From: Cavia porcellus
Lineage: Eukaryota > Chordata > Mammalia > Rodentia > Caviidae
Assembly (NCBI RefSeq): GCF_034190915.1
Contig: NW_026947626.1
Coordinates: 124,001-188,000 of the forward strand
Direction of reading: 5' to 3'
Length of the DNA stretch: 64,000 bases
Part shown: in pieces, positions 1 through 12,600 of the stretch
How the letters are laid out: every line of letters begins with the position of its first letter
Position numbering within the stretch: position 1 is the first letter of the stretch
Position numbers and translations under genes: made by a program
The notes under the pieces: model-generated
Databases searched by the model: none
What the model was told of the DNA's origin: nothing
Seen by the model: the letters and a program-made list of their open reading frames with translations, nothing else

Positions 1-177
1 AGTGAATGTAATGTAACACACACCCATACAAGGCGCACAACCCATGATATTTTTCTCACTCCTACTAGTGAATGTAATGTAAAACACACCCATACAATGC
101 GCACCACACCGCGATATTTTTCACAAACCTATCCTACATTGCCACTGCATGTTCCCTGACCTCCCCATGCTGAGCAC
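1..177 (+). repeat. Partial unit at left edge (A-partial, A, B)
   Basis: The window opens inside an A module. That module ends at 40 with the one-base-short junction aaggcgcacaacccatgat. A full A module follows at 41-107, then B at 108-177. The equivalent position one 5041-bp period later (5042-5218) is the end of a four-A unit, so this is most likely the tail of such a unit cut by the window edge. Confidence 0.9.
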
Positions 178-250
178 CCCGCGGTGCTTTTCTCCATCCT
201 ACATTGCCACTCACTGCCTATCCTAATTCAGACCCTCCGATTCACACCAC
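178..250 (+). repeat. Type example of module C (73 bp)
   Basis: First complete C module. It begins cccgcggtgc, continues ttttctccatcctacattgcc and ends with the attcacaccac tail. It occurs exactly once per unit, 224 times. It shares atcctacattgccact with module B, and its head and tail with A and B, so B and C appear to be sister derivatives. Base counts give 31 C and 8 G on this strand. The ccgcgg palindrome at the head is present in most copies. Confidence 0.95.
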
Positions 251-317
251 CCCGTGATGTTTTTCTCACTCCTACTAGTGAATGTAATGTAACACACACC
301 CATACAATGCGCACCAC
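251..317 (+). repeat. Type example of module A (67 bp)
   Basis: First full-length A module. It begins cccgtgatgtttttctcac, has the central cctactagtgaatg and the segment aatgtaatgtaacacacaccc, and ends atgcgcaccac. It is the only module present in variable number (1-4 per unit; 475 copies). The centre varies in recurrent ways (actagtgaatg, actagtcaatg, acttgtgaatg, actcgtgaatg, aatagtgaatg, accagtcaatg) that mark particular unit types. Base counts are 21 C and 9 G. The consensus carries the actagt palindrome. A run of five T recurs once per module. Confidence 0.95.
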
Positions 318-384
318 CCCGTGATGTTTTTCTCACTCCTACTAGTGAATGTAATGTAACACACACCCATACAATGCGCACCAC

Positions 385-454
385 CCCGCGATCTTTTTCA
401 GAAACATATCCTACATTGCCACTGCATGTTCCCTGACCTCCCCATGCTGACCGC
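385..454 (+). repeat. Type example of module B (70 bp)
   Basis: First B module belonging to a complete unit. The general form starts cccgcgatgtttttcag, continues aaacctatcctacattgcc, then gcatgttccctgacctcccc, and ends ctgaccac. This copy has the recurrent atcttttt and aaacata variants. B always lies between the last A and the next C and is never duplicated. It contains a short dyad, gcatg and catgc separated by 14 bases. The minus strand is G-rich across the B/C junction. Confidence 0.95.
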
Positions 455-1148
455 CCCGCGGTGCTTTTCTCCATCCTACATTGCCACTCACTGCCTATCC
501 TAATTCAGACCCTCCGATTCACACCACCTCGTGATGTTTTTCTCACTACTACCAGTCAATGTAATGTAACACACACCCATACAATGCGCACCACACCGCG
601 ATGTTTTTCAGAAACCTATCCTACATTGCCACTGCATGTTCCCTGACCTCCCCATGCTGACCATCCCGCGGTGCTTTTCTCCATCCTACATTGCCACTCA
701 CTGCCTATTCTAATTCAGACCCTCCGATTCACACCATCCCGTGATGTTTTTCTCACTCCTACTAGTGAATGTAATGTAACACACACCCATACAATGCGCA
801 CCACCCCGTGATGTTTTTCTCAAGCCTATTAGTGAATGTAATGTAACACACAGCCATACAATGCGCACCACCCCGCGATGTTTTTCAGAAACCTATCCTA
901 CATTGCCACTGCATGTTCCCTGACCTCCCCATGCTGACCACCCCGCGGTGCTTTTCTCCATCCTACATTGCCACTCACTGCCTATCCTAATTCAGACACT
1001 CCGATTCACACCACCCCGTGATGTTTTTCTCACTCCTACTAGTGAATGTAATGTAACACACACCCATACAATGCGCACCACCCCGTGATGTTTTTCTCAC
1101 TCCTACTAGTCAATGTAATGTAACACACACCCATACAATGCGCACCAC

Positions 1149-1214
1149 CCCGTGATGTTTTTCTCACTCCTACTAGTGAATGTAATGTAACACACACCCA
1201 TACAAGGCGCACAA
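1149..1214 (+). repeat. 66-bp variant of module A with aaggcgcac junction
   Basis: This A module is one base short. Its tail reads aaggcgcacaa before the next head cccatgat, instead of aatgcgcaccac before cccgtgat. It is the third A of a four-A unit (942-1351, 410 bp). The same marker recurs in 13 of the 15 four-A units and in several three-A units, and variants aaggcgcaccacccatgat and aaggcgcaccacccgtgat occur elsewhere. It is a clean lineage marker for the unit called type R here. Confidence 0.9.
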
Positions 1215-2525
1215 CCCATGATATTTTTCTCACTCCTACTAGTGAATGTAATGTAAAACACACCCATACAATGCGCACCACACCGCGATGTTTTTCAGAA
1301 ACCTATCCTACATTGCCACTGCATGTTCCCTGACCTCCCCATGCTGACCACCCCGCGGTGCTTTTCTCCATCCTACATTGCCACTCACTGCCTATCCTAA
1401 TTCAGACCCTCCGATTCACACCACCCCGTGATATTTTTCTCACTCCTACTAGTGAATGTAATGTAACACACACCCATACAATGCGCACCACCCCGTGATG
1501 TTTTTCTCACTCCTACTAGTGAATGTAATGTAACACACACCCATACAATGCGCACCACCCCGCGATCTTTTTCAGAAACATATCCTACATTGCCACTGCT
1601 TGTTCCCTGACCTCCCCATGCTGACCGCCCCGCGGTGCTTTTCTCCATCCTACATTGCCACTCACTGGCTATCCTAATTAAGACCCTCCGATTCACACCA
1701 CCCCGTGATGTTTTTCTTACTCCTACTAGTGAATGTAATGTAACACACACCCATACAAGGCGCACCACCCGTGATGTTTTTCTCACTCCTACTAGTGAAT
1801 GTAATGTAACACACAGCCATACAATGCGCACCACCCCGCGATGTTTTTCAGAAACCTATCCTACATTGCCACTGCAAGTTCCCTGACCTCCCCATGCTGA
1901 CCACACCGCGGTGCTTTTCTCCATCCTACATTGCCACTCACTGCCTATCCTAATTCAGACCCTCCGATTCACACCACCCCGTGATGTTTTTCTCACTCCT
2001 ACTAGTCAATGTAATGTAACACACACCCATACAATGCGCACCACCCCGTGATGTTTTTCTCACTCCTACTTGTGAATGTAATGTAACACACACCCATACA
2101 ATGCGCACCACCCCGCGATGTTTTTCAGAAACCTATCCTACATTGACACTGCATGTTCCCTGACCTCCCCATGCTGACCACCCTGCGGTGCTTTTCTCCA
2201 TCCTACATTGCCACTCACTGCCTATCCTAATTCAGACCATCCAATACACACCACCCCGTGATGTTTTTCTCACTCCTACTCGTGAATGTAATGTAACACA
2301 CACCCATACAATGCACACCACCCCGTGATGTTTTTCTCACTCCTACTTGTGAATGTAATGTAACACACACCCATACAATGCGCACCACCCCGTGATGTTT
2401 TTCTCACTCCTACTTGTGAATGTAATGTAACACACACCCATACAATGCGCACCACCCCGCGATGTTTTTCAGAAACCTATCCTACATTGCCACTGCATGT
2501 TCCCTGACCTCCCCATGCTGACCAC

Positions 2526-3633
2526 CCCGCGGTGCTTTTCTCCATCCTACATTGCCACTCACTGCCTATCCTCATTGAGACCCTCCGATTCACACCACCC
2601 CGTGATGTTTTTCTCACTCCTACTAGTGAATGTAATGTAACACACACCCATACAATGCGCACCACCCCATGATGTTTTTCTCAATCCTACTAGTGAATGT
2701 AATGTAACACACACCCATACAATGCGCACCACCCCGCGATGTTTTTCATAAAACTATCCTACATTGCCACTGCATGTTCCCTGACCTCCGCATGCTGACC
2801 ACCCCGCGGTGCTTTTCTCCATCCTACATTGCCACTCACTGCCTATCCTAATTCAGACCCTCCGATTCACACCACCCCGTGATGTTTTTCTCACTCCTAC
2901 TAGTGAATGTAATGTAACACACACCCATACAATGCGCACCACCCCGTGATGTTTTTCTCACTCCTACTTGTGAATGTAATGTAACACACACCCATACAAT
3001 GCGCACCACCCCGCGATGTTTTTCAGAAACCTATCCTACATTGCCACTGCATGTTCCCTGACCTCCCCATGCTGACCACCCCGCGGTGCTTTTCTCCATC
3101 CTACATTGCCACTCACTGCCTATCCTCATTGAGACCCTCCGATTCACACCACCCCGTGATGTTTTTCTCACTCCTACTAGTGAATGTAATGTAACACACA
3201 CCCATACAATGCGCACCACCCCATGATGTTTTTCTCAATCCTACTAGTGAATGTAATGTAACACACACCCATACAATGCGCACCACCCCGCGATGTTTTT
3301 CATAAAACTATCCTACATTGCCACTGCATGTTCCCTGACCTCCGCATGCTGACCACCCCGCGGTGCTTTTCTCCATCCTACATTGCCACTCACTGCCTAT
3401 CCTAATTCAGACCCTCCGATTCACACCACCCCGTGATGTTTTTCTCACTCCTACTAGTGAATGTAATGTAACACACACCCATACAATGCGCACCACCCCG
3501 TGATGTTTTTCTCACTCCTACTAGTGAATGTAATGTAACACACACCCATACAATGCGCACCACACCGCGATGTTTTTCAGAAACCTATCCTACATTGCCA
3601 CTGCATGTTCCCTGACCTCCCCATGCTGACCAC
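2526..3633 (+). repeat. Local 554-bp tandem duplication (2 x two units)
   Basis: Units at 2526 and 2803 are repeated as units at 3080 and 3357. Both copies start with a C carrying tcctcattgagac and contain cataaaactatcc and the ctccgcatg variant. The copy in the second 5041-bp segment has only one pair (7567-8120). The second A of the unit at 2803 carries acttgtgaatg, as does the last A before 2526, whereas the second A of the unit at 3357 has actagtgaatg. The exchange therefore joined two A modules. Confidence 0.9.
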
Positions 3634-5218
3634 CCCGCGGTGCTTTTCTCCATCCTACATTGCCACTCACTGCCTATCCTAATTTAGAGTCTCCGATTCA
3701 CACCATCCCGTGATGTTTTTCTCACTCCTACTAGTGAATGTAATGTAACACACACCCATACAATGCGCACCACCCCGTGATATTTTTCTCACTCCTACTA
3801 GTGAATGTAATGTAACACACACCCATACAATGCGCACCACCCCGTGATGTTTTTCTCACTCCTACTAGTGAATGTAATGTAACACACACCCATACAATGC
3901 GCACCACCCCGCGCTGTTTTTCATCAACCTATCCTACATTGCCACTGCATGTTCCCTGACCTCCCCATGCTGACCACCCCGCGGTGCTTTTCTCCATCCT
4001 ACATTGCCACTCACTGCCTATCCTACTTCAGACCATCCGATTCACACCACCCCGTGACTTTTTTCTCACTCCTACTAGTGAAAGTAATGTAACACACACC
4101 CATACAATGCGCACAACCCCGTGATGTTTTTCTCACTCCTACTAGTGAATGTAATGTAACACACACCCATACAATGCGCACCACGCCACGATGTTTTTCA
4201 GAAACCTATCCTACATTGCCACTGCATATTCCCTGACCTCCCCATGCTGAGCACCCCGCGGTGCTTTTCTCCATCCTACATTGCCACTCACTGCCTATCC
4301 TAATTCAGACCCTCTGATTCACACCACCCCGTGATGTTTTTCTCACTCCTACTAGTCAATGTAATGTAACACACACCCATACAATGCGCACCACCCCGTG
4401 ATGTTTTTCTCACTCCTACTTGTGAATGTCATGTAACACACACCCATACAATGCGCACCACCCCGCGATGTTTTTCAGAAACCTATCCTACATTGCCACT
4501 GCATGTTCCCTGACCTCCCCATGCTGACGATCCCGCAGTGCTTTTCTCCATCCTACATTGCCACTCACTGCCTATCCTGATTCAGACCCTCCGATTCACA
4601 CCACCCCGTGATGTTTTTCTCACTCCTTCTAGTGAATGTAATGTAACACACACCCATACAATGCGCACCACCCCGTGATGTTTTTCTCACTACTACCAGT
4701 GAATGTAATGTAACACACACCCATACAATGCGCACCACCCCGCGATGTTTTTCAGAAACCTATCCTACATTGCCACTGCATGTTCCCTGACCTCCCCATG
4801 CTGACCACCCCGCGGTGCTTTTCTCCATCCTACATTGCCACTCATTGCCTATCCTAATTCAGACCCTCCGATTCACACCACCCCGTGATGTTTTTCTCAC
4901 TCCTACTAGTGAATGTAATGTAACACACACCCATACAATGCGCACCACCCCGTGATGTTTTTCTCACTCCTAGTAGTCAATGTAATGTAACACACACCCA
5001 TACAATGCGCACCACCCCGTGATGTTTTTCTCACTCCTACTAGTGAATGTAATGTAACACACACCCATACAAGGCGCACAACCCATGATATTTTTCTCAC
5101 TCCTACTAGTGAATGTAATGTAAAATACACCCATACAATGCGCACCACACCGCGATATTTTTCACAAACCTATCCTACATTGCCACTGGATGTTCCCTGA
5201 CCTCCCCATGCTGAGCAC

Positions 5219-8120
5219 CCCGCGGTGCTTTTCTCCATCCTACATTGCCACTCACTGCCTATCCTAATTCAGACCCTCCGATTCACACCACCCCGTGATG
5301 TTTTTCTCACTCCTACTAGTGAATGTAATGTAACACACACCCATACAATGCGCACCACCCCGTGATGTTTTTCTCACTCCTACTAGTGAATGTAATGTAA
5401 CACACACCCATACAATGCGCACCACCCCGCGATCTTTTTCAGAAACATATCCTACATTGCCACTGCATGTTCCCTGACGTCCCCATGCTGACCGCCCCGC
5501 GGTGCTTTTCTCCATCCTACATTGCCACTCACTGCCTATCCTAATTCAGACCCTCCGATTCACACCACCCCATGATGTTTTTCTCACTACTACCAGTCAA
5601 TGTAATGTAACACACACCCATACAATGCGCACCACACCGCGATGTTTTTCAGAAACCTATCCTACATTGCCACTGCATGTTCCCTGACCTCCCCATGCTG
5701 ACCATCCCGCGGTGCTTTTCTCCATCCTACATTGCCACTCACTGCCTATTCTAATTCAGACCCTCCGATTCACACCATCCCGTGATGTTTTTCTCACTCC
5801 TACTAGTGAATGTAATGTAACACACACCCATACAATGCGCACCACCCCGTGATGTTTTTCTCAAGCCTATTAGTGAATGTAATGTAACACACAGCCATAC
5901 AATGCGCACCACCCCGCGATGTTTTTCAGAAACCTATCCTACATTGCCACTGCATGTTCCCTGACCTCCCCATGCTGACCACCCCGCGGTGCTTTTCTCC
6001 ATCCTACATTGCCACTCACTGCCTATCCTAATTCAGACACTCCGATTCACACCACCCCGTGATGTTTTTCTCACTCCTACTAGTGAATGTAATGTAACAC
6101 ACACCCATACAATGCGCACCACCCCGTGATGTTTTTCTCACTCCTACTAGTCAATGTAATGTAACACACACCCATACAATGCGCACCACCCCGTGATGTT
6201 TTTCTCACTCCTACTAGTGAATGTAATGTAACACACACCCATACAAGGCGCACAACCCATGATATTTTTCTCACTCCTACTAGTGAATGTAATGTAAAAC
6301 ACACCCATACAATGCGCACCACACCGCGATGTTTTTCAGAAACCTATCCTACATTGCCACTGCATGTTCCCTGACCTCCCCATGCTGACCACCCCGCGGT
6401 GCTTTTCTCCATCCTACATTGCCACTCACTGCCTATCCTAATTCAGACCCTCCGATTCACACCACCCCGTGATATTTTTCTCACTCCTACTAGTGAATGT
6501 AATGTAACACACACCCATACAATGCGCACCACCCCGTGATGTTTTTCTCACTCCTACTAGTGAATGTAATGTAACACACACCCATACAATGCGCACCACC
6601 CCGCGATCTTTTTCAGAAACATATCCTACATTGCCACTGCTTGTTCCCTGACCTCCCCATGCTGACCGCCCCGCGGTGCTTTTCTCCATCCTACATTGCC
6701 ACTCACTGGCTATCCTAATTAAGACCCTCCGATTCACACCACCCCGTGATGTTTTTCTTACTCCTACTAGTGAATGTAATGTAACACACACCCATACAAG
6801 GCGCACCACCCGTGATGTTTTTCTCACTCCTACTAGTGAATGTAATGTAACACACAGCCATACAATGCGCACCACCCCGCGATGTTTTTCAGAAACCTAT
6901 CCTACATTGCCACTGCAAGTTCCCTGACCTCCCCATGCTGACCACACCGCGGTGCTTTTCTCCATCCTACATTGCCACTCACTGCCTATCCTAATTCAGA
7001 CCCTCCGATTCACACCACCCCGTGATGTTTTTCTCACTCCTACTAGTCAATGTAATGTAACACACACCCATACAATGCGCACCACCCCGTGATGTTTTTC
7101 TCACTCCTACTTGTGAATGTAATGTAACACACACCCATACAATGCGCACCACCCCGCGATGTTTTTCAGAAACCTATCCTACATTGACACTGCATGTTCC
7201 CTGACCTCCCCATGCTGACCACCCTGCGGTGCTTTTCTCCATCCTACATTGCCACTCACTGCCTATCCTAATTCAGACCATCCAATACACACCACCCCGT
7301 GATGTTTTTCTCACTCCTACTCGTGAATGTAATGTAACACACACCCATACAATGCACACCACCCCGTGATGTTTTTCTCACTCCTACTTGTGAATGTAAT
7401 GTAACACACACCCATACAATGCGCACCACCCCGTGATGTTTTTCTCACTCCTACTTGTGAATGTAATGTAACACACACCCATACAATGCGCACCACCCCG
7501 CGATGTTTTTCAGAAACCTATCTTACATTGCCACTGCATGTTCCCTGACCTCCCCATGCTGACCACCCCGCGGTGCTTTTCTCCATCCTACATTGCCACT
7601 CACTGCCTATCCTCATTGAGACCCTCCGATTCACACCACCCCGTGATGTTTTTCTCACTCCTACTAGTGAATGTAATGTAACACACACCCATACAATGCG
7701 CACCACCCCATGATGTTTTTCTCAATCCTACTAGTGAATGTAATGTAACACACACCCATACAATGCGCACCACCCCGCGATGTTTTTCATAAAACTATCC
7801 TACATTGCCACTGCATGTTCCCTGACCTCCGCATGCTGACCACCCCGCGGTGCTTTTCTCCATCCTACATTGCCACTCACTGCCTATCCTAATTCAGACC
7901 CTCCGATTCACACCACCCCGTGATGTTTTTCTCACTCCTACTAGTGAATGTAATGTAACACACACCCATACAATGCGCACCACCCCGTGATGTTTTTCTC
8001 ACTCCTACTAGTGAATGTAATGTAACACACACCCATACAATGCGCACCACACCGCGATGTTTTTCAGAAACCTATCCTACATTGCCACTGCATGTTCCCT
8101 GACCTCCCCATGCTGACCAC
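5219..8120 (+). repeat. 5041-bp segment, copy 2 (10 units, truncated)
   Basis: C modules start at 5219, 5496, 5706, 5983, 6393, 6670, 6946, 7223, 7567 and 7844. A counts are 2,1,2,4,2,2,2,3,2,2. Unit starts match copy 1 plus 5041 up to 7844, then plus 4487 (one 554-bp pair fewer). By eye only scattered bases differ, for example cctcgtgatg near 528 against cccatgatg near 5569, and tcttacattg near 7521. Homology to copy 1 continues to about 8300, inside the next unit, and then switches to family-II sequence with aatgggcaccaccctgcg. Confidence 0.93.
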
Positions 8121-9646
8121 CCCGCGGTGCTTTTCTCCATCCTACATTGCCACTCACTGCCTATCCTAATTTAGAGTCTCCGATTCACACCATCCCGTGA
8201 TGTTTTTCTCACTCCTACTAGTGAATGTAATGTAACACACACCCATACAATGCGCACCACCCCGTGATATTTTTCTCACTCCTACTAGTGAATGTAATGT
8301 AACACACACCCATACAATGGGCACCACCCTGCGATGTTTTTCAGAAACGTTTCCTACATTGCCACTGCATGTTCCCTGACCTCCTCATGCTGACCACCAC
8401 GCGGTGCTTTTCTCCATCCTACATTGCCACTCACTGCCTTTCCTAATTCAGACCCTCCGATTCACACCACCCCGTGATGTTTTTCTCACTCCTACTAGTG
8501 AATGTAATGTAACACACACCCATACAATGCGCACCACACCGTGATGTTTTTCAGAAACCTATCCTACATTGCCACTGCATGTTCCCTGACCTCCCAATGC
8601 TGACCACCCCGCGTTGCTTTTCTCTATCCTACATTGTCACTCACTGCCTATCCTAATTCAGACCCTCCGATTCACATCATCCCGTGATGTTTTTCTCACT
8701 CCTACTAGTGAATGTAATGTAACACACACCCATACAATGCGCACCACCCCGTGATGTTTTTCTCACTCCTACTAGTGAATGTAATGTAACACACACCCAT
8801 ACAATGGGCACCACCCTGCGATGTTTTTCAGAAACCTTTCCTACATTGCCACTGCATGTTCCCTGACCTCCTCATGCTGAGCACCACGCGGAGCTTTTCT
8901 CCATTTTACATTGCCACTCACTGCCTTTCCTAATTCAGACCCTCCGATTCACACCACCCCGTGATGTTTTTCTCACTCCTACTAGTGAATGTAATGTAAC
9001 ACACACCCATACAATGCGCACCACCCCGCGTTCTTTTTCAGAAACATATCCTACATTGCCACTGCATGTTCCCTGACCTCCCCATGCTGACCGCCCCGCG
9101 GTGCTTTTCTCCATCCTACATTGCCACTCACTGCCTATCCTAATTCAGACCCTCCGATTGACACCACCCCGTGATGTTTTTCTCACTCCTACTAGTGAAT
9201 GTAATGTAACACACACCCATACAAGGCGCACCACCCGTTATGTTTTTCTCACTCCTACTAGTGAATGTAATGTAACACACACCCATACAATGCGCACCAC
9301 ACCGCGATGTTTTTCAGAAACCTATCCTACATTGCCACTGCATGTTCCCTGACCTCCCCATGCTGACACCCCGCGGTGCTTTTCTCCATCCTACATTGCC
9401 TCTCACTGCCTATCCTAATTCAGACCCTCCGATTCACACCACCCCGTGATGTTTTTCTCACTCCTACTAGTGAATGTAATGTAACACACACCCATACAAT
9501 GCGCAGCACCCCGTGATGTTTTTCTCTCTCCTACTAGTGAATGTAATGTAAGACACACCCATACAATGCGCACCACCCCGCGATGTTTTTCAGAAAACTA
9601 TCCTACATTGCCACTGCATGTTCCCTGACCTCCCCATGCTGACCAC
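8121..9646 (+). repeat. Family-II block, copy 1 (6 units)
   Basis: C starts are 8121, 8398, 8608, 8885, 9095 and 9370; A counts 2,1,2,1,2,2. Family-II markers present are aatgggcaccaccctgcg, ccaccacgcgg, gcgttgcttttctctatcc at 8611, cacatcatcccg, and gcggagc with ccattttac at 8888. The same series recurs around 33.5-35.4, 38.3-40.3, 42.1-43.8 and 44.1-45.2 kb. Compared with 33494-35430, this copy has two A modules fewer in the unit at 8398 and lacks the two units found at 34601 and 34877. Confidence 0.88.
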
Positions 9647-12600
9647 CCCGCGGTGCTTTTCTCCATCCTACATTGCCACTCACTGCCTATCCTAATTCAG
9701 ACCCTCCGATTCACACCACCCCGTGATGTTTTTCTCACTCCTACTAGTGAATGTAACGTAACACACACCCATACAATGCGCACCACCCCGTGATGTTTTT
9801 CTCACTCCTAATAGTGAATGTAATGTAACACACACCCATACAATGCGCACCACCCCGTGATATTTTTCTCACTCCTACTAGTGAATGTAATGTAACACAC
9901 ACCCATACAATGCGCATCACCCCGCGATCTTTTTCAGAAACCTATCCTACATTGCCACTGCATGTTCCCTGACCTCCCCATGCTGACCACCCCGCGGGGC
10001 TTTTCTCCATCCTACATTGCCATTCACTGCCTATCCTAATTCAGACCATCCGATTCACACCACCCCGTGATGTTTTTCTCACTCCTACTAGTGAATGTAA
10101 TGTAACACACACCCATACAATGCGCACCACCCCGTGATGTTTTTCTCACTCCTACTAGTGAATGTAATGTAACACACACCCATACAATGCGCATCACACC
10201 ACGATGTTTTTCAGAAACCTATCCTACATTGCCACTGCATGTTCCCTGACCTCCCCATGCTGACCACCCCGCGGTGCTTTTCTCCATCCTACATTGCCAC
10301 TCACGGCCTATCCTAATTCAGACCCTCCGATTCACACCATCCCTTGATGTTTTTCTCACTTCTACTAGTGAATGTAATGTAACACACACCCATACAATGC
10401 GCACAACCCCGTGATGATTTTCTCACTCCTACTAGTGAATGTAATGTAACACACACCCATACAATGGGCAGCACCCCGCGATGTTTTTCAGAAACCTTTC
10501 CTACATTGCCACTGCATGTTCCCTGACCTCCCCATGCTGACCATCCCGCGGTGCTTTTCTCCATCCTACATTGCCACTCACTGCCTATCCTAATTCAGAC
10601 CCTCCGATTCACACCACCCCGTGATGTTTTTCTCACTCCTTCTAGTGAATGTAATGTAACACACACCCATACAATGCGCACCACCCCGTGATGTTTTTCT
10701 CACTCCTACTAGTGAATGTAATGTAACACACACCCATACAATGCGCACCACCCCGCGATGTTTTTCAAAAACCTATCCTACATTGCCACTGCATGTTCCC
10801 TGACCTCCCCATGCTGACCACCCCGCGGTGCTTTTCTCCATCCTACATTGCCACTCACTGCCTATCCTAATTCAGACCCTCCGATTCACACCACCCCGTG
10901 ATGTTTTTCTCACTCCTACTAGTGAATGTAATGTAACACACACCCATACAATGCGCACCACCCCGCGATGTTTTTCAGAAACCTATCCTACATTGCCACT
11001 GCATGTTCCCTGACCTCCCCATGCTGACCACCCCGCGGTGCTTTTCTCCATCCTACATTGCCACTCACTGCCTATCCTAATTCAGACCCTCCGATTCACA
11101 CCATCCCGTGATGTTTTTCTCACTCCTACTAGTGAATGTAATGTAACACACACCCATACAATGCGCACCACCCCGTGATGTTTTTCTCACTCCTACTAGT
11201 GAATGTAATGTAACACACACCCATACAATGCGCACCACACTGCGATGTTTTTCAGAAACCTATCCTACATTGCCACTGCATGTTCCCTGACCTCCCCATG
11301 CTGACCACCCCGCGGTGCTTTTCTCCATCCTACATTGCCACTCACTGCCTATCCTAATTCAGACCCTCCGATTCACATCATCCCGTGATGTTTTTCGCAC
11401 TCCTACTAGTGAATGTAATGTAACACACACCCATACAATGCGCACCACCCCGTTATGTTTTTCTCACTCCTACTAGTGAATGTAATGTAACACAACCCAT
11501 ACAATGGGCACCACCCTGCGATGTTTTTCAGAAACCTTTCCTACATTGCCACTGCATGTTACCTGACCTCCTCATGCTGACCACCACGCGGTGCTTTTCT
11601 AAATCCTACATTGCCACTCACTGCCTTTCCTAATTCAGACCCTCCGATTCACACCACCCCGTGATGTTTTTCTCACTCCTACTAGTGAATGTAATGTATC
11701 ACACACCCATACAATGCGCACCACCCCGCAATCTTTTTCAGAAACATATCCTACATTGCCACTGCATGTTCCCTGACCTCCCCATGCTGACCGCCCCGCG
11801 GTGCTTTTCTCCATCCTACATTGCCACTCACTGCCTATCCTAATTCAGACCCTAGGATTCACACCACCCAGTGATGTTTTTCTCACTCCTACTAGTGAAT
11901 GTAATGTAACACACACCCGTACAATGCGCACCACTCCGTGATGTTTTTCTCACTCCTACTAGTGAATGTAATGTAACACACACCCATACAATGGGCACCA
12001 CCCCGCGATGTTTTTCAGAAACCTATCCTGCATTGCCACTGCATGTTCCCTGACCTCCCCATGCTGACCACCCCGCGGTGGTTTTCTCCATCCTACATTG
12101 CCACTTACTGCCTATCCTAATTCAGACCGTCCGATTCACACCAACCCGTGATGTTTTTCTCACTCCTACTAGTGAATGTAATGTAACACACACCCATACA
12201 ATGCGCACCACCCCGTGATGTTTTTCTCACTCCTACTAGTGAATGTAATGTAACACACACCCATACAATGCGCACCACCCCGCGATGTTTTTCAGAAACC
12301 TATCCTACATTGCCACTGCATGTTCCCTGACCTCCCCATGCTGACCACCCCGCGGTGCTTTTCTCCGTCCTACATTGCCACTCACTGCCTATCCTAATTC
12401 AGACCCTCCGTTTCACACCACCCCGTGATGTTTTTCTCATTCCTACTAGTGAATGTAATGTAACACACACCCATACATGGGCACCACCCCGTGATGTTTT
12501 TCTCACTCCTACTAGTGAATGTAATGTAACACACACCCATACAATGCCCACCACCCCGCTTTGTTTTTCAGAAACCTATCCTACATTGCCACTGCATTTT

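Larger units (their letters stand above)
178..5218 (+). repeat. 5041-bp segment, copy 1 (17 units)
   Basis: C modules start at 178, 455, 665, 942, 1352, 1629, 1905, 2182, 2526, 2803, 3080, 3357, 3634, 3978, 4255, 4532 and 4809. A-module counts are 2,1,2,4,2,2,2,3,2,2,2,2,3,2,2,2,4. The left 3.4 kb recurs almost unchanged 5041 bp later. The right part (about 3800-5218) shares rare variants with 19.3-22.0 kb, for example gctgtttttcatcaacc at 3913 and 19329, cttgtgaatgtcatg, and gatcccgcagtg at 4532 and 21063. So the segment is a mosaic. It carries a local 554-bp duplication (2526-3633) that copy 2 lacks. Confidence 0.93.

Noticed and set aside
178..387. Nucleosome phasing from the 210-bp one-A unit
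   Set aside because: Only 33 of 224 units are 210 bp, and 277 and 344 bp do not fit a simple nucleosome repeat, so no phasing claim is supported.
1397..1834. The longest open frame (145 codons, minus strand) and about a hundred shorter near-identical frames on both strands
   Set aside because: They are frame-cycling products of the repeat, occur on both strands of the same DNA, end wherever a module point change creates a stop, and show no domain, signal peptide or conserved start context. None is annotated as a gene.
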